A stretch of 64,000 bases of DNA, from assembly GCF_000515235.1 (NCBI RefSeq), contig NZ_KI911558.1, positions 2,269,466 to 2,333,465 of the forward strand. Reading direction: 5' to 3'. The notes under the pieces are model-generated. The model searched no databases. It worked only from the letters and a program-made list of their open reading frames with translations, and was not told where the DNA came from. This DNA is from Synechococcus sp. CC9616. GTDB lineage: Bacteria; Cyanobacteriota; Cyanobacteriia; PCC-6307; Cyanobiaceae. Positions 46,280 to 55,149 of the stretch are shown piece after piece. The translations under genes were made by a program, and so were the position numbers. Position 1 is the stretch's first letter. Every line of letters begins with the position of its first letter.

Positions 46280-47398
46280 TCACCCAAGCAGGGTGAACCA
46301 GAGGTTGGTCACGATCGGGCAGAGGATCGCCACTGCCAGCACCAGTTCACGGATGCTGCGCCCCCGGCTGACGCCGGCGGTGAAGAGCCCCATCAGGGGG
46401 GCATAGCCGAGGAACCAACCCCAGTAGAAAACCGTCCAGCCGTTCACCCAGTTGTCGGGAATCGCATTGGGGGTAAGAGCCATCTGTGGCAGATGGATCA
46501 GGTAGGTGAAAAAGCTGCTGAAGAAATGCTGGATTAGCCATAGGCCTGGGCCCAGCAGTAAGAGGCCCGCCGCCATGGCCAGGGTGAGCCACACGTTGAG
46601 CTCTGAGAGCCATTTGATTCCCTTCTGTATGCCGCTGACTGTGGAGCTCGCGAACACAGCTGTGAGCAGCACCACCACCAGGGATTGCAATCCGGCACTG
46701 TCGGAAAGCCAGGGCAATTGTCCAGCGGCGTTGCTGAGCTGTAGGGACAGGAAGCCCAGAGGGCCAACAGTGCCGGCGATCGCGGCCACCACAGACAATC
46801 CATCCGCCAGATCACCCAGGGGGCCATCCACCCAGCCCCGCGGCACGATATTGACCAAAAGCGTTCTCGGACGCAGGGGTTCTCCTCGGCGTTCCATCAT
46901 CGAGAAGGTGATGGTGGTGGTGGTGGCGACCAGGGCCCAGGCCAGGAACCCCCAGTGCAGAAAACTCACGGCCAGGGCTGGATCCACCGCTGCCGCCGTG
47001 CTGGCTTTGACACCTTCGAACACCGGTGACGGGGTTTGAAAGTGAAACAGCGGTTCGGCCGCGGACCAGAACACGCCACCTCCCGCCAGCAGGGTGCAGA
47101 TCAGCACTGCGCACCAATCAAAGAATTTCAGGCTCGGCTTGGCCTCCTCACCCCCAAGCCGGACTTTCCCGACAGGGCTGATGGCAAGGATCAACGCGAT
47201 CAGAAACAGCAGCACCACCGTCCACTGCCAGACCCCACCCAGGGCATTACTGACAACGGCTTGGCCGCTTTCGGTGAACTGCTTGGCCAGGGCCAGGTCA
47301 AGGGCAGAGACCAGCAGAAAAATCAGTAGGGGAACGGCGCCAACCCAGAGAGGGTTTTCCCGCAGCCAGGGGCGGGGGGGCGTGGCGCTATCAGGCAT
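46280..47398 (-). CDS. BCCT-family betaine/carnitine/choline transporter, N-terminal part (interrupted by TGA)
   Basis: 372 residues of a secondary transporter for betaine-type solutes, covering about nine of the usual twelve helices. It shows ENPLWVGAVPLLIFL, FFDWCAVLICTLLAGGGVFW, SAAEPLFHF, FLHWGFLAWAL and FYWGWFLGYAPLMGLF followed by SRGRSIRELV. The substrate box, usually W-W-x-x-W in this last segment, is W-F-x-x-Y here. The frame ends at NLWFTLLG with TGA where the family has a second Gly, and continues in frame to 45836. ATG at 47398 lies 11 bases after the oxidase stop; the frame is open to 47479. It is the last gene of the operon starting at 50688. Confidence 0.85.
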   Translation of the reverse strand: MPDSATPPRPWLRENPLWVGAVPLLIFLLVSALDLALAKQFTESGQAVVSNALGGVWQWTVVLLFLIALILAISPVGKVRLGGEEAKPSLKFFDWCAVLICTLLAGGGVFWSAAEPLFHFQTPSPVFEGVKASTAAAVDPALAVSFLHWGFLAWALVATTTTITFSMMERRGEPLRPRTLLVNIVPRGWVDGPLGDLADGLSVVAAIAGTVGPLGFLSLQLSNAAGQLPWLSDSAGLQSLVVVLLTAVFASSTVSGIQKGIKWLSELNVWLTLAMAAGLLLLGPGLWLIQHFFSSFFTYLIHLPQMALTPNAIPDNWVNGWTVFYWGWFLGYAPLMGLFTAGVSRGRSIRELVLAVAILCPIVTNLWFTLLG

Positions 47399-47408
47399 GG
47401 ACACAGGT

Positions 47409-48599
47409 TTAGAGACGAACGGCTTTGCGCTGGTGGCTCCAGCAGGACAGATCAACAGCAGGCGTGTTTCCGCTGGCAAGACGGGCCAGAGAGTCGCCGA
47501 TCAACGGGGCGAACTTGAAGGCTTGGCCGGATCCGCCAGCAAACAAGCTCAGAGTTGGTGTCAGTCGATCGAGGATGAAATTCACATCGCTCGTCATTGA
47601 GTAAGGACTGATCACGGTTTCGACCCGTTCTTGAATGCCTTCCACTTCGTTGAACAGGAAGGTGTCGAGCAGTTCCACGAGCCGTGGAGGCGGCTCGGTG
47701 GCCATGGCATTGGGCTCGGCTACGCGGAGCACCTCCGGAGCCCAGTCGATTCCGGCTTTGATCCGCGGTCGGCCATCAGCCGTGTGGCTGAGAACGGGGA
47801 AGCCGTAATACAAGCCACCGTCGTCGCCGCGTTCCTGCTGGAAGCAGAACCACTGGGGATAGCGATCGGCCAGGGCTGGATCGACGGTGTAGTGGGCCCA
47901 GAGCATTGGCCAGACCTCGAGTTTCGGTGCCAGCCCCAACGGAGCCAATAGCAGCTGACTCCAGATGCCGCTGGTCACCACAACCTGGCCAGCGCTGATG
48001 TGATGGCCGTTCTCGAGGGTGATGCCCGCGCCATCCGGATCAATGCCTGCCACAGGGCAGTGTTCGACCAGGCGATGCCCCGCCTTTCGAGCTGTGCGGA
48101 TCCAGTGGGCGATCACCTTGTCGCTACGTACCGCGCCGGCAGTGGGCTCGAAGAGTCCGGTGAAGTCCGGTTTCGGGTTCAGGGGAAACCGTGTCTTGAT
48201 CTCTTCAGCACTGAGGGCTTCATAGGGGATGCCCTGGTCGTCCATCACCCGGCGAGCACCGGGAATCGACCCCTCGATGGTTTCTTCATCCCAGCTTTCG
48301 CCATAGAAGAGGAGACCATGCGTTTCGCGCAGGGGTTCACCCGCCAGGACCTCTTCCTGTCGCCATAGCCGGTTGGCTTCCTGAGCTAGCCGGCAAAGCA
48401 CTGGATCGGAATACATCTCCCGGAACATCCGGGTTTCGCCGAAGCTGCTGGCACCGGCGTGGGCCAGGGTTTTGGCCTCGAGAAGGACGACATCACCGAT
48501 GCCGTGGCGTGCCAGAGCAGCGGCACAGCTGAGGCCAGCCATTCCTCCGCCGATGATCACAACGGAGGTTGTCTGAGGCAGGTCCGCAGGAGTGGTCAT
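47409..48599 (-). CDS. Sarcosine oxidase / NikD-like flavoprotein (MSOX family)
   Basis: A 396-residue FAD-dependent amine oxidase. The dinucleotide motif is VVIIGGGMAGLSCAAALARH. ASSFGETRMFRE corresponds to the flavin-contact region of monomeric sarcosine oxidase, and AGGSGQAFKFAPLIGD to the C-terminal signature. The oxygen-activating Lys region (RIKAGID) is kept. The Cys that binds FAD covalently in sarcosine oxidase (xCxYTxT) is Ser here (ISPYSMTSD), so FAD is probably held non-covalently. Relatives oxidise sarcosine, N-methyltryptophan, pipecolate or, as NikD, piperideine carboxylate. The start overlaps the dehydrogenase stop (ATGA). Confidence 0.85.
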   Translation of the reverse strand: MTTPADLPQTTSVVIIGGGMAGLSCAAALARHGIGDVVLLEAKTLAHAGASSFGETRMFREMYSDPVLCRLAQEANRLWRQEEVLAGEPLRETHGLLFYGESWDEETIEGSIPGARRVMDDQGIPYEALSAEEIKTRFPLNPKPDFTGLFEPTAGAVRSDKVIAHWIRTARKAGHRLVEHCPVAGIDPDGAGITLENGHHISAGQVVVTSGIWSQLLLAPLGLAPKLEVWPMLWAHYTVDPALADRYPQWFCFQQERGDDGGLYYGFPVLSHTADGRPRIKAGIDWAPEVLRVAEPNAMATEPPPRLVELLDTFLFNEVEGIQERVETVISPYSMTSDVNFILDRLTPTLSLFAGGSGQAFKFAPLIGDSLARLASGNTPAVDLSCWSHQRKAVRL

Positions 48600-49651
48600 A
48601 GAAGTTCTCCGAAACTGAGCCCAATCGGGTCGTTGGATCGTTCCGCTGCCACATGGACGAGGGCTTCGCTGACGGAGATTCCCTGCTTCCGTTGCTCCAA
48701 GAAGTTCATGGCTCGCTGACGCACTTCGCCTCGCACGAACGCATAAACCTCTTCAGGACCAGCATCTTTCCAGGCCTCAGGTGAGAAGCGTTCGATCGAA
48801 TCGGCGATCACCGCACCGGCATTCACCAGCGGGTCAGGCAGCACCTGGATCCCGCGCTGACGAAGTTCCTCCGCGAGTTGTGGGTGCTGAAAAGGAGCAT
48901 TGGCGGCCGGTACGACGGCAGATGTACGAATAGCTCTCGTCATCTCGGCTGTGATCAGGCCGGAAATCGAGCAGGGCACCAAAAGATCCAGCTTGAGTTG
49001 CCACCAGGGGCATCCCTGAGGCAGGGGTGTTGCGCCAGGAACGGCTGCTCGCTCTCGGCTGAGATCCACGGTGAACACTGTCCAGCCGTGGCGCGCAAGC
49101 GTGCGCGCCACCGTGCCGCCCACGGCGCCGCAGCCATGCACCAGAACGCGACCTGGCTTGGCATCTTTGAGTTCCGCGTTGAGAGCCGCTTCAACGGCGC
49201 CGAGGGTGCCATGGGCGGTGGCGGCACTGGCGTCAACAGGGCTGCCCACCGCAGCCAGAACATGTGGGGTGAGCGCCGTCAGGCGCTCCATGTCCTCCAG
49301 GCTGGTGTTCAGATCGCAACCGGTGATCATCGAGCCCTCCAGGGACTGCAGCAATTCAGCGGTGATGCTGATCAGCTCGTCCTTGACGGCTCCCGGTTCC
49401 TTGGCTCGCGCCACGATCTTTCCGCCTGCGAAGCCGGTTCCATAGAGATCGTGCTTGTACGTCATCAGCCCCGCCAGGCGTTCCCCATCGGCGATACAGG
49501 CCGCATCCGTCGGGTAATTCAGCAGGCGTAGCCCACCGTTTGCAGGCCGTTCGGAATTGGTGTCCTCGGCAACCACGAACACCGACAGGTGCTCGGAGAC
49601 GTGTTCGGCCAGCACCGAAATGTTCGGGCTCGGTTGGGTCTTCGTTGCCAT
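48596..49651 (-). CDS. Glu/Leu/Phe/Val dehydrogenase-family amino-acid dehydrogenase
   Basis: A 351-residue NAD-dependent dehydrogenase that converts an amino acid to its 2-keto acid. The substrate-binding Lys (residue 66 in MTYKHDLYG) and catalytic Lys (78 in FAGGKIV) of leucine dehydrogenase are both present. GCDLNTSLEDM matches the next conserved block, and the NAD motif is VLVHGCGAVGGTVARTLARHG. VPAANAPFQHPQLAEELRQRG also fits. The substrate is not clear, as the pocket residues cannot be judged by eye. ATG at 49651 shares its A with the stop of the methyltransferase gene. Lysine as substrate is a hypothesis from gene context. Confidence 0.85.
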   Translation of the reverse strand: MATKTQPSPNISVLAEHVSEHLSVFVVAEDTNSERPANGGLRLLNYPTDAACIADGERLAGLMTYKHDLYGTGFAGGKIVARAKEPGAVKDELISITAELLQSLEGSMITGCDLNTSLEDMERLTALTPHVLAAVGSPVDASAATAHGTLGAVEAALNAELKDAKPGRVLVHGCGAVGGTVARTLARHGWTVFTVDLSRERAAVPGATPLPQGCPWWQLKLDLLVPCSISGLITAEMTRAIRTSAVVPAANAPFQHPQLAEELRQRGIQVLPDPLVNAGAVIADSIERFSPEAWKDAGPEEVYAFVRGEVRQRAMNFLEQRKQGISVSEALVHVAAERSNDPIGLSFGELL

Positions 49652-50688
49652 CAGGCCACTTTCTCCATCATCTGATGGTGCTCGACATAGTCGAGACTCC
49701 ACTCGTTGGGGGCCTCGGCGATGCGTTGCTGCAGCCGAGCAAAAACCATGTCTGCAGCTGCATCACCGGCAGCACCAGCAAAGCTGTGGCGGCTCCAGCT
49801 GCGGATCGTCGCCATCAGGCCGGCGGCAAATGCTGCAGTGTCTCCGTCTTTGTCCCAGCGCCGGCGGTAGGGGCAGGTCACATAGACAGTCCGCTCATCC
49901 ACCAACCGCAGACCGTTGCGGTATGCGGCGCTGCTCTCGTCTTTCAAGGGAGCCATGAACTCCTCTGGAGATTTGTAGAAGTTCAGAATGGTGCCGTTGC
50001 GGTACTGCTCGTCGTTGATCAAGCCCTCATCGGCCATGCCGCGCCAGATCTGATGAAGCTGGTCATGAACATTGCGGGTTCGGCCGCCGTTGTGGCCGAG
50101 ATAACGCCCTTCTCCGTCGCGGGAGAGGTTCACTGTCAGCAGGCGGCCGCCCACGGTGAGTTCACGGCTGCGCAGTTCAAGGATGTGGTTCCAGTCCTTC
50201 ATCGCCTGGGCGGTGAAACGCTCCAAAGCATCCGCATCGCCAGAGGCCAGCACGTGGGTGTGGCTGTCGAGTGGCCCCGGTGAAGCACTGAGCCAGTGCA
50301 TCGCCGTGGCGGAAAAGCCAAAGCCCACCGTGTTTGGAGCCACGGAGGGCTCATAGAAGCTGCGGGCACTCACTAGCACCGTGGGCTTTGGAGTACGGGG
50401 GATCTGAAGCGCCAGGTTCTCCGCCAGCGCGATGTTGTCATTGCTCGGCAAGTCGTTGCCAATCAATGTCAGATGCGCATCAGGCTGGTTTGCGTGCAGG
50501 CGATCCAGCACCTGGTTCCAGAGTCCGACAGCCGTTCCTCCATCGGCGGCTCCGTAATCGATCAGAACATGGCTGTCAGAGACACCCATGTGATTGACAC
50601 AAGTCAAGGCCCAGTCAGAGGCGGCTTCGATGCACAGAAGAGCGCCCTCGGTCTGTGCGCTGTAACCCGTGGTCATGGCGATGGCCAT
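49651..50688 (-). CDS. SABATH-family SAM-dependent methyltransferase
   Basis: A 345-residue methyltransferase of the salicylate/benzoate/theobromine (SABATH) family, better known from plants. SAM-binding motif I is DYGAADGGTA (44-53), and NDLPSNDNIAL is the family-specific block. ARSFYEPSVAPNTVGFGFSA then TAMHWLS contains the Trp (132) that holds the substrate carboxylate in plant enzymes. MAIAM at the start offers ATGs at 50688 and 50676. Plant members methylate carboxyl oxygens or ring nitrogens (caffeine, trigonelline). First gene of the four-gene operon, 69 bases after rdgB. Likely substrate: a small aromatic carboxylate. Confidence 0.85.
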   Translation of the reverse strand: MAIAMTTGYSAQTEGALLCIEAASDWALTCVNHMGVSDSHVLIDYGAADGGTAVGLWNQVLDRLHANQPDAHLTLIGNDLPSNDNIALAENLALQIPRTPKPTVLVSARSFYEPSVAPNTVGFGFSATAMHWLSASPGPLDSHTHVLASGDADALERFTAQAMKDWNHILELRSRELTVGGRLLTVNLSRDGEGRYLGHNGGRTRNVHDQLHQIWRGMADEGLINDEQYRNGTILNFYKSPEEFMAPLKDESSAAYRNGLRLVDERTVYVTCPYRRRWDKDGDTAAFAAGLMATIRSWSRHSFAGAAGDAAADMVFARLQQRIAEAPNEWSLDYVEHHQMMEKVA

Positions 50689-50757
50689 AGACCTCGTCAG
50701 CGGCAGGCCTCACCGTACAGACCATGGTCTTCAGGACCCTTGATCAACTCATCAGCT

Positions 50758-51351
50758 TCAGATCTCCTGGAGCAGGCGCCGCAACTGCGGTTCCAGAAGC
50801 GTGAAGGCCTTGCCGCGGTGTCCGTGTTGTTTTTTTTCCGCCAACGGCATCTCCGCAAAGGTTCGACCGGTGCCGGTCACCTCAAAGATCGGGTCGTAGC
50901 CGAAGCCACCCTCGCCACGGGGTTCTGTGGTGATGATCCCCTCGCAGCGACCTTCCACTTCCAGCAGCGGCTGCCCTCCCGGCTCGGCGATGCAGAGGGC
51001 TGCACAGAACCTGGCGCAACGGTTGCTTTCACCAGTCAGTGCCCGGAGCAATTTGGCGATCCGTTCCGGATCACTAGGGGCGTAACGGGCTGAATGCACT
51101 CCTGGGGCTCCGCCAAGAGCCGTCACGCTTAATCCTGAGTCGTCCGCCAGGGCCCAATGGCCGGTGAGGCGCGCGACGGTTTGCGCTTTGATGCGCGCGT
51201 TCGCCTGAAAGGTCTCGCCGGTCTCGTCAACGTCAAGACCGTCGGGCTGGGCTTCGATGCTCAAAGGCAGGCCGTCGAGCAAGCCCTGGAATTCACGGAT
51301 CTTGCCCTTGTTGCCGCTGGCGATCACCAGGACGCGGTTGTGATCGCTCAT
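50758..51351 (-). CDS. rdgB: RdgB/HAM1 non-canonical purine NTP pyrophosphatase
   Basis: Removes dITP, ITP and XTP from the nucleotide pool. The 197-residue protein has VLVIASGNKGKIREFQGLL, ANARIKAQTVA, ADDSGLSVTALGGAPGVHSA, EGRCEGIIT, GEGGFGYDPIFEV and EMPLAEKKQHGHRGKAF, the complete family signature. The start overlaps the stop of the phosphohexomutase gene (ATGA at 51348-51351). Confidence 0.95.
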   Translation of the reverse strand: MSDHNRVLVIASGNKGKIREFQGLLDGLPLSIEAQPDGLDVDETGETFQANARIKAQTVARLTGHWALADDSGLSVTALGGAPGVHSARYAPSDPERIAKLLRALTGESNRCARFCAALCIAEPGGQPLLEVEGRCEGIITTEPRGEGGFGYDPIFEVTGTGRTFAEMPLAEKKQHGHRGKAFTLLEPQLRRLLQEI

Positions 51352-52811
51352 GTGGCTTCCGCGAGGTCGCGGGCCCAGCCGAGTACGGAGGCGACCCGTT
51401 GTGGATCAGGCCCTTCGCAGTAGAGCCGCAGCAGGGGCTCGGTGCCGGAGAAGCGCAGCATCAGCCAGTGACTGGGCCCCAGCCGCAGCTTCACGCCATC
51501 GGTGCTGATCACCTCCTGGACCGGCAAGCCAGCGACCTCCGTTGGGGGCGCCTCAGCCAGCAACCCTTCCAGGCGACGGCGCGCCTCCATATCCGCCAGT
51601 CGCAGATCGAGGCGGTCGTAGTGACTGGCCCCACCATGGCGTTGCTTCAACGCATCGAGCCGTGCACCGAGGGCCTGGCCACCCTCCACCAGCGCTTCGA
51701 GAACCAGCAGAGCTGCAAAGAGGGCATCACGCTCCGGCAGATGCATTCCGAAGCCAACCCCTCCTGACTCCTCGCCGCCGACCAGAACGTCACCAGCAAG
51801 CATTTCGGCAGCGATGTACTTGAAACCGACGGGGAGTTCGATCACGTCACGTCCGTGGTCCTCCGCGACGAGGCGCATCAGGTCTGATCCACTGACGGTC
51901 TTCACAACCGAGCCGGGCAGGCCGCGGGCGCCTGCCAGATGATCAATCAGCAGGGGCATCAACAGCTGGGTGCTGCAGAACCGACCGGATTCATCCACGG
52001 CGGCGATCCGATCTCCATCGCCGTCGAACACCAGCCCAACGGCTGGACGTCCCGTTGAAGCGGCTTCCTTAACGCTGATGATCAACGCATCGAGGTATCG
52101 CTCCAGCGGTTCCGGGGGATTGCCGCCGAACAGGGGGTCGCGTTCGCTGCGGATCTCCTCCACCAGCGCCTGGGCGTCAGCACCCAGCAGTTCCGAGATG
52201 CAGCCAGCGGCAGATCCGTGCATCGGATCGACGATCACCTTGAGGTTCATGGCCTTCAGCCCCTGCACCAGAGCTCGAATATCAAGTTTTCGTTTCAGCC
52301 CATCAAGGTGCTCGCCTCGTCCGTCGAAACGATTCACCTTCTGCGGGATCGGCGCTGTGATCCCGCCGGCGGCCAGGCGCTTCTCAACCGCAGCCGTGAA
52401 CTCCCCCTCCACGGAACCGCCAAAGGGGCCCTTGATCTTGAGCCCAAGCCATTCAGGAGGGTTGTGGCTGGCTGTGATCACCAGGGCACCGAGGGCCTGA
52501 CGTTCCACCACCGTCCAGCTGCAGGCCGGTGTCGGAACGGCCGTCTCCGTCAGAAGGGGTTCCAGTTCGCAGCCGCGCACAGCCGCTGCAATCGCTTCTG
52601 CCAGCTCCGGAGCGAGGAACCTTCGGTCGTAACCGATCACCACGGTGCGGCTGTTGAGCCCGTCCGGCGCGCTGTGTGCCAGCTCCTGGGCAGCGGCCGC
52701 TGCCACCGGCAGAAGCCGCTCGACCGTGATGTCGACACCCAGGACTCCGCGCCAGCCATCGGTGCCGAAGCGGATCGGGTTTGGGTCCAGAGGCAGTGGG
52801 GCCGAGGACAT
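51348..52811 (-). CDS. Phosphoglucomutase/phosphomannomutase family protein
   Basis: A 487-residue alpha-D-phosphohexomutase. FGTDGWRGVLG is at the N-terminus. The phosphoserine loop is VITASHNPPEW, the Mg loop VFDGDGDRIAAVDESGR, and the sugar loop GGEESGGVGFG. The C-terminal loop RFSGTEPLLRLYCEG binds phosphate. It supplies glucose-1-phosphate or mannose-1-phosphate, probably for glycogen and nucleotide sugars. The precise sugar preference is not evident. It leads into rdgB. Confidence 0.93.
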   Translation of the reverse strand: MSSAPLPLDPNPIRFGTDGWRGVLGVDITVERLLPVAAAAAQELAHSAPDGLNSRTVVIGYDRRFLAPELAEAIAAAVRGCELEPLLTETAVPTPACSWTVVERQALGALVITASHNPPEWLGLKIKGPFGGSVEGEFTAAVEKRLAAGGITAPIPQKVNRFDGRGEHLDGLKRKLDIRALVQGLKAMNLKVIVDPMHGSAAGCISELLGADAQALVEEIRSERDPLFGGNPPEPLERYLDALIISVKEAASTGRPAVGLVFDGDGDRIAAVDESGRFCSTQLLMPLLIDHLAGARGLPGSVVKTVSGSDLMRLVAEDHGRDVIELPVGFKYIAAEMLAGDVLVGGEESGGVGFGMHLPERDALFAALLVLEALVEGGQALGARLDALKQRHGGASHYDRLDLRLADMEARRRLEGLLAEAPPTEVAGLPVQEVISTDGVKLRLGPSHWLMLRFSGTEPLLRLYCEGPDPQRVASVLGWARDLAEAT

Positions 52812-52864
52812 GGGTTCGCAGGCAGTGATCAGGATTTAGCAGCTGGTCGCCGTAGGGTCGCTCG

Positions 52865-54334
52865 ATGGGTGACACCCCGCCTGCCGCCAACGTCCTCACC
52901 GATCGTTTGCTGCGCAGTTGGCTGCGCTGTCGGCGCAAGGCCTGGCTTGATCGTCACGCGGATCCCTCCGATCGCCGATGGACAGCGCATCGCAACCTCC
53001 AGCTTGATGATCAGCAACGGTGTTTTGTCGCTCTGCTGCCACAACCTCCAGGTCACGGTGAGGCGGCCTGCCGCAGTGGCGCCAAAGGAGTTGTGGGTTT
53101 GCGCCTCAAAGGCTCAGGACCGGCCGACATGGCGTTGGAAGCACATCCACCGCTGTTGTTGAAAGTGCCGGGTGAGAGCCGCTGGGGCCGTTTTGCCTAC
53201 CAACCGGTCCTTGCGCGCCAGGGGCGACGCCTCACCCGTGAGCACCAACTGCCGTTGGCGCTCAGTGCTCAGCTTCTGGAATCGGAGCAGCAGGCTCCTG
53301 TCCCTGAACTGCTGGTTGTCGGAGGAGGTGGCCGTCGCCTCGAACGCGATCGTGTGCCTTTCACAGCGGGTTTGAAGCGTCAGCTCACTGATTCGCTGCG
53401 CAAGCTTGCCCAGGATCTGCAGCGGCAGAGTCCACCGGCGTTGGCCGCCGACCGCCGCAAGTGCACGCTCTGCTGCTGGCGTGGGGTCTGTGGAGAGGAG
53501 GCCTCAGCGCAGGGCCATCTCAGTGAAGTCAGTGGAATTGGCGCGAAGCGACGGGAAATGCTGATCGAGCTGGGCATTGAGGGCCTGGCGGACCTTGCGG
53601 CAGCCGATCCCGATCAGCTCGCATCGCGCATGGAGCGGTTCGGCGATCAGCACGGCGAGGTGGCTCGGGCTCTCGTCCTGCAGGCCAGAGCCCAGCGGGA
53701 CAACCTCATGACCCGTCTCACAGAAGGCCCGGCTCTGCCTGAACTGATCGAGGCACCTGGGGTTCTTCTCTACGACATCGAATCGGATCCGGACGCTCGC
53801 CATGATTTTCTGCACGGCTTTGTTCGTGTACCGCGCTGCAGTGACGGTCGTTGGGATCTGGATCAGGCGCGTTATCACCCGATCCTTGTGTTGGAGCATC
53901 ACGGTGAGGCGCGTTGCTGGCAACGGCTGGACCGTTTTCTTTCCCAGTACCGGGACTGGCCGATTCTTCATTACGGCGAGACCGAATCCCTGGCTCTGCG
54001 GCGGATGGGCCAGCGTCAGTCCGTGCCGGACGTTCAGCTGAAGCACCTACAGGAACGCCTGATTGATGTGCATGCCCGTGTTCGACGTTCCTGGCGATTG
54101 CCGCTCAGCAGTTACGGACTCAAATCAGTTGCAAGCTGGCAGGGCTTTCGTTGGAGTCTGCCGGGAGCGGATGGGGCCAGGGCACTGCTGTGGTGGAGGC
54201 AGTGGCTGGGTGAGGGCCCGCGGCGGCGCGGTAGCCGTTATGCCCTGCGCTGGATCCTGCAGTACAACCGCGACGATTGTCTGGCGACCTGGGCGGTGGC
54301 GTCCTGGATGGCGGGTCAGGACGCCACCGGCTGA
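52865..54334 (+). CDS. TM0106-type RecB-like nuclease
   Basis: A 489-residue protein of the TM0106 RecB-family nuclease group. The N-terminal half has a RecB-like nuclease domain (LLRSWLRCRRKAWLDRH), and C-T-L-C-C-x3-C supplies ligands that may complete a 4Fe-4S cluster. A helix-hairpin-helix-like stretch follows (LSEVSGIGAKRREMLIELGI, EGLADLAAADPDQLASRM). The C-terminal half has an RNase H-type exonuclease with VLLYDIESDPDARHDFLHGF and a final QYNRDDCLATWAVASW. Role in DNA repair or recombination is inferred. Convergent with ygfZ, overlap 19 bases. Confidence 0.8.
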   Translation: MGDTPPAANVLTDRLLRSWLRCRRKAWLDRHADPSDRRWTAHRNLQLDDQQRCFVALLPQPPGHGEAACRSGAKGVVGLRLKGSGPADMALEAHPPLLLKVPGESRWGRFAYQPVLARQGRRLTREHQLPLALSAQLLESEQQAPVPELLVVGGGGRRLERDRVPFTAGLKRQLTDSLRKLAQDLQRQSPPALAADRRKCTLCCWRGVCGEEASAQGHLSEVSGIGAKRREMLIELGIEGLADLAAADPDQLASRMERFGDQHGEVARALVLQARAQRDNLMTRLTEGPALPELIEAPGVLLYDIESDPDARHDFLHGFVRVPRCSDGRWDLDQARYHPILVLEHHGEARCWQRLDRFLSQYRDWPILHYGETESLALRRMGQRQSVPDVQLKHLQERLIDVHARVRRSWRLPLSSYGLKSVASWQGFRWSLPGADGARALLWWRQWLGEGPRRRGSRYALRWILQYNRDDCLATWAVASWMAGQDATG

Positions 54335-55149
54335 GGTGGATCCTGAAATCCTGAAGGACGCTGCAGGATTAGCTCTTCCCCTGTCGGTCCCTGCAGGCTC
54401 GTGGCATCCAGGTGCTGGCGGCGCACCAGTGCCAGCCCGATGCAGCCTGGAGAATCACGATTCGGCAACACCGAGGTGATCAGCCCCGCTCGCGCGCCAT
54501 CCCGCTTGAGCAGCGTGCCTTGGACCAGTGGGGATGTGCTGCTCCAGGTTCGGAGCTGTTGCTTCACACCCCCTTTGCTGGCCAGCTTGGCCATGGTTTC
54601 CTGCCCGAGGTAGCAGCCTTTGCTGAGGCTCACCCAGTGACTCAAGCCAAGTTCAAAGGGATTGGTTTCACCGGAGAGCTCCCCGTCGCCGCCTGGCCAC
54701 CCCTGCTGCAACCGCCAGCGTTCCAGCGCATCGGCATCGGCGATGGGCCGTTGTTCCCAGAGTTCCGGCAAGGCAGCGGTCGTGTCATGCCAGATCACTT
54801 CGGAGGACTCCTGATCCGAGAGGGTCTGGAGGCGCCGTTGGGGTTGGCGTGACAGCAGGCGAACCCGGTCTGCCGGAAAAATCACCTGATCGAAGCCCTG
54901 CTGAATGCTGTTGGCATCACCGGCCAGCACCATCACGTCCGCACCGCTTTCATCGAAGCGGATTTCCAGCAGGGCTCTGAGACGTCCACTGGCCGTGAGC
55001 CAGCAACTGTGGATCAGCTCGTCCTTGTTTTTGCTGAGGTCAGCGCTGGTTTGTCCCTGCAGGAACGATTCGGCACCGGAACCTTCCAGCCGCAGCACTG
55101 GAAATTCGGCGTCCCAGCGAAGGGTCGTCAGCGAAGGCGTTTTGTTCAT
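54316..55149 (-). CDS. YgfZ/GcvT-like folate-binding protein
   Basis: A 277-residue protein of the YgfZ family, which uses tetrahydrofolate to help maintain some iron-sulfur proteins. The diagnostic Cys motif is [20 protein letters not shown]. The N-terminal [20 protein letters not shown] and the folate-domain region are also typical. The start overlaps the pyrE stop (ATGA at 55146), so both are in one transcript. Shares its 3' end with the convergent nuclease gene. Confidence 0.88.
   Translation of the reverse strand: MNKTPSLTTLRWDAEFPVLRLEGSGAESFLQGQTSADLSKNKDELIHSCWLTASGRLRALLEIRFDESGADVMVLAGDANSIQQGFDQVIFPADRVRLLSRQPQRRLQTLSDQESSEVIWHDTTAALPELWEQRPIADADALERWRLQQGWPGGDGELSGETNPFELGLSHWVSLSKGCYLGQETMAKLASKGGVKQQLRTWSSTSPLVQGTLLKRDGARAGLITSVLPNRDSPGCIGLALVRRQHLDATSLQGPTGEELILQRPSGFQDPPQPVAS

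Noticed and set aside
46280-46282. Reading the TGA in the transporter as selenocysteine, since a SelD gene is in the window
   Set aside because: The family has glycine here, not cysteine. No SECIS-like hairpin is evident, and SelD in cyanobacteria is more plausibly for selenouridine in tRNA.
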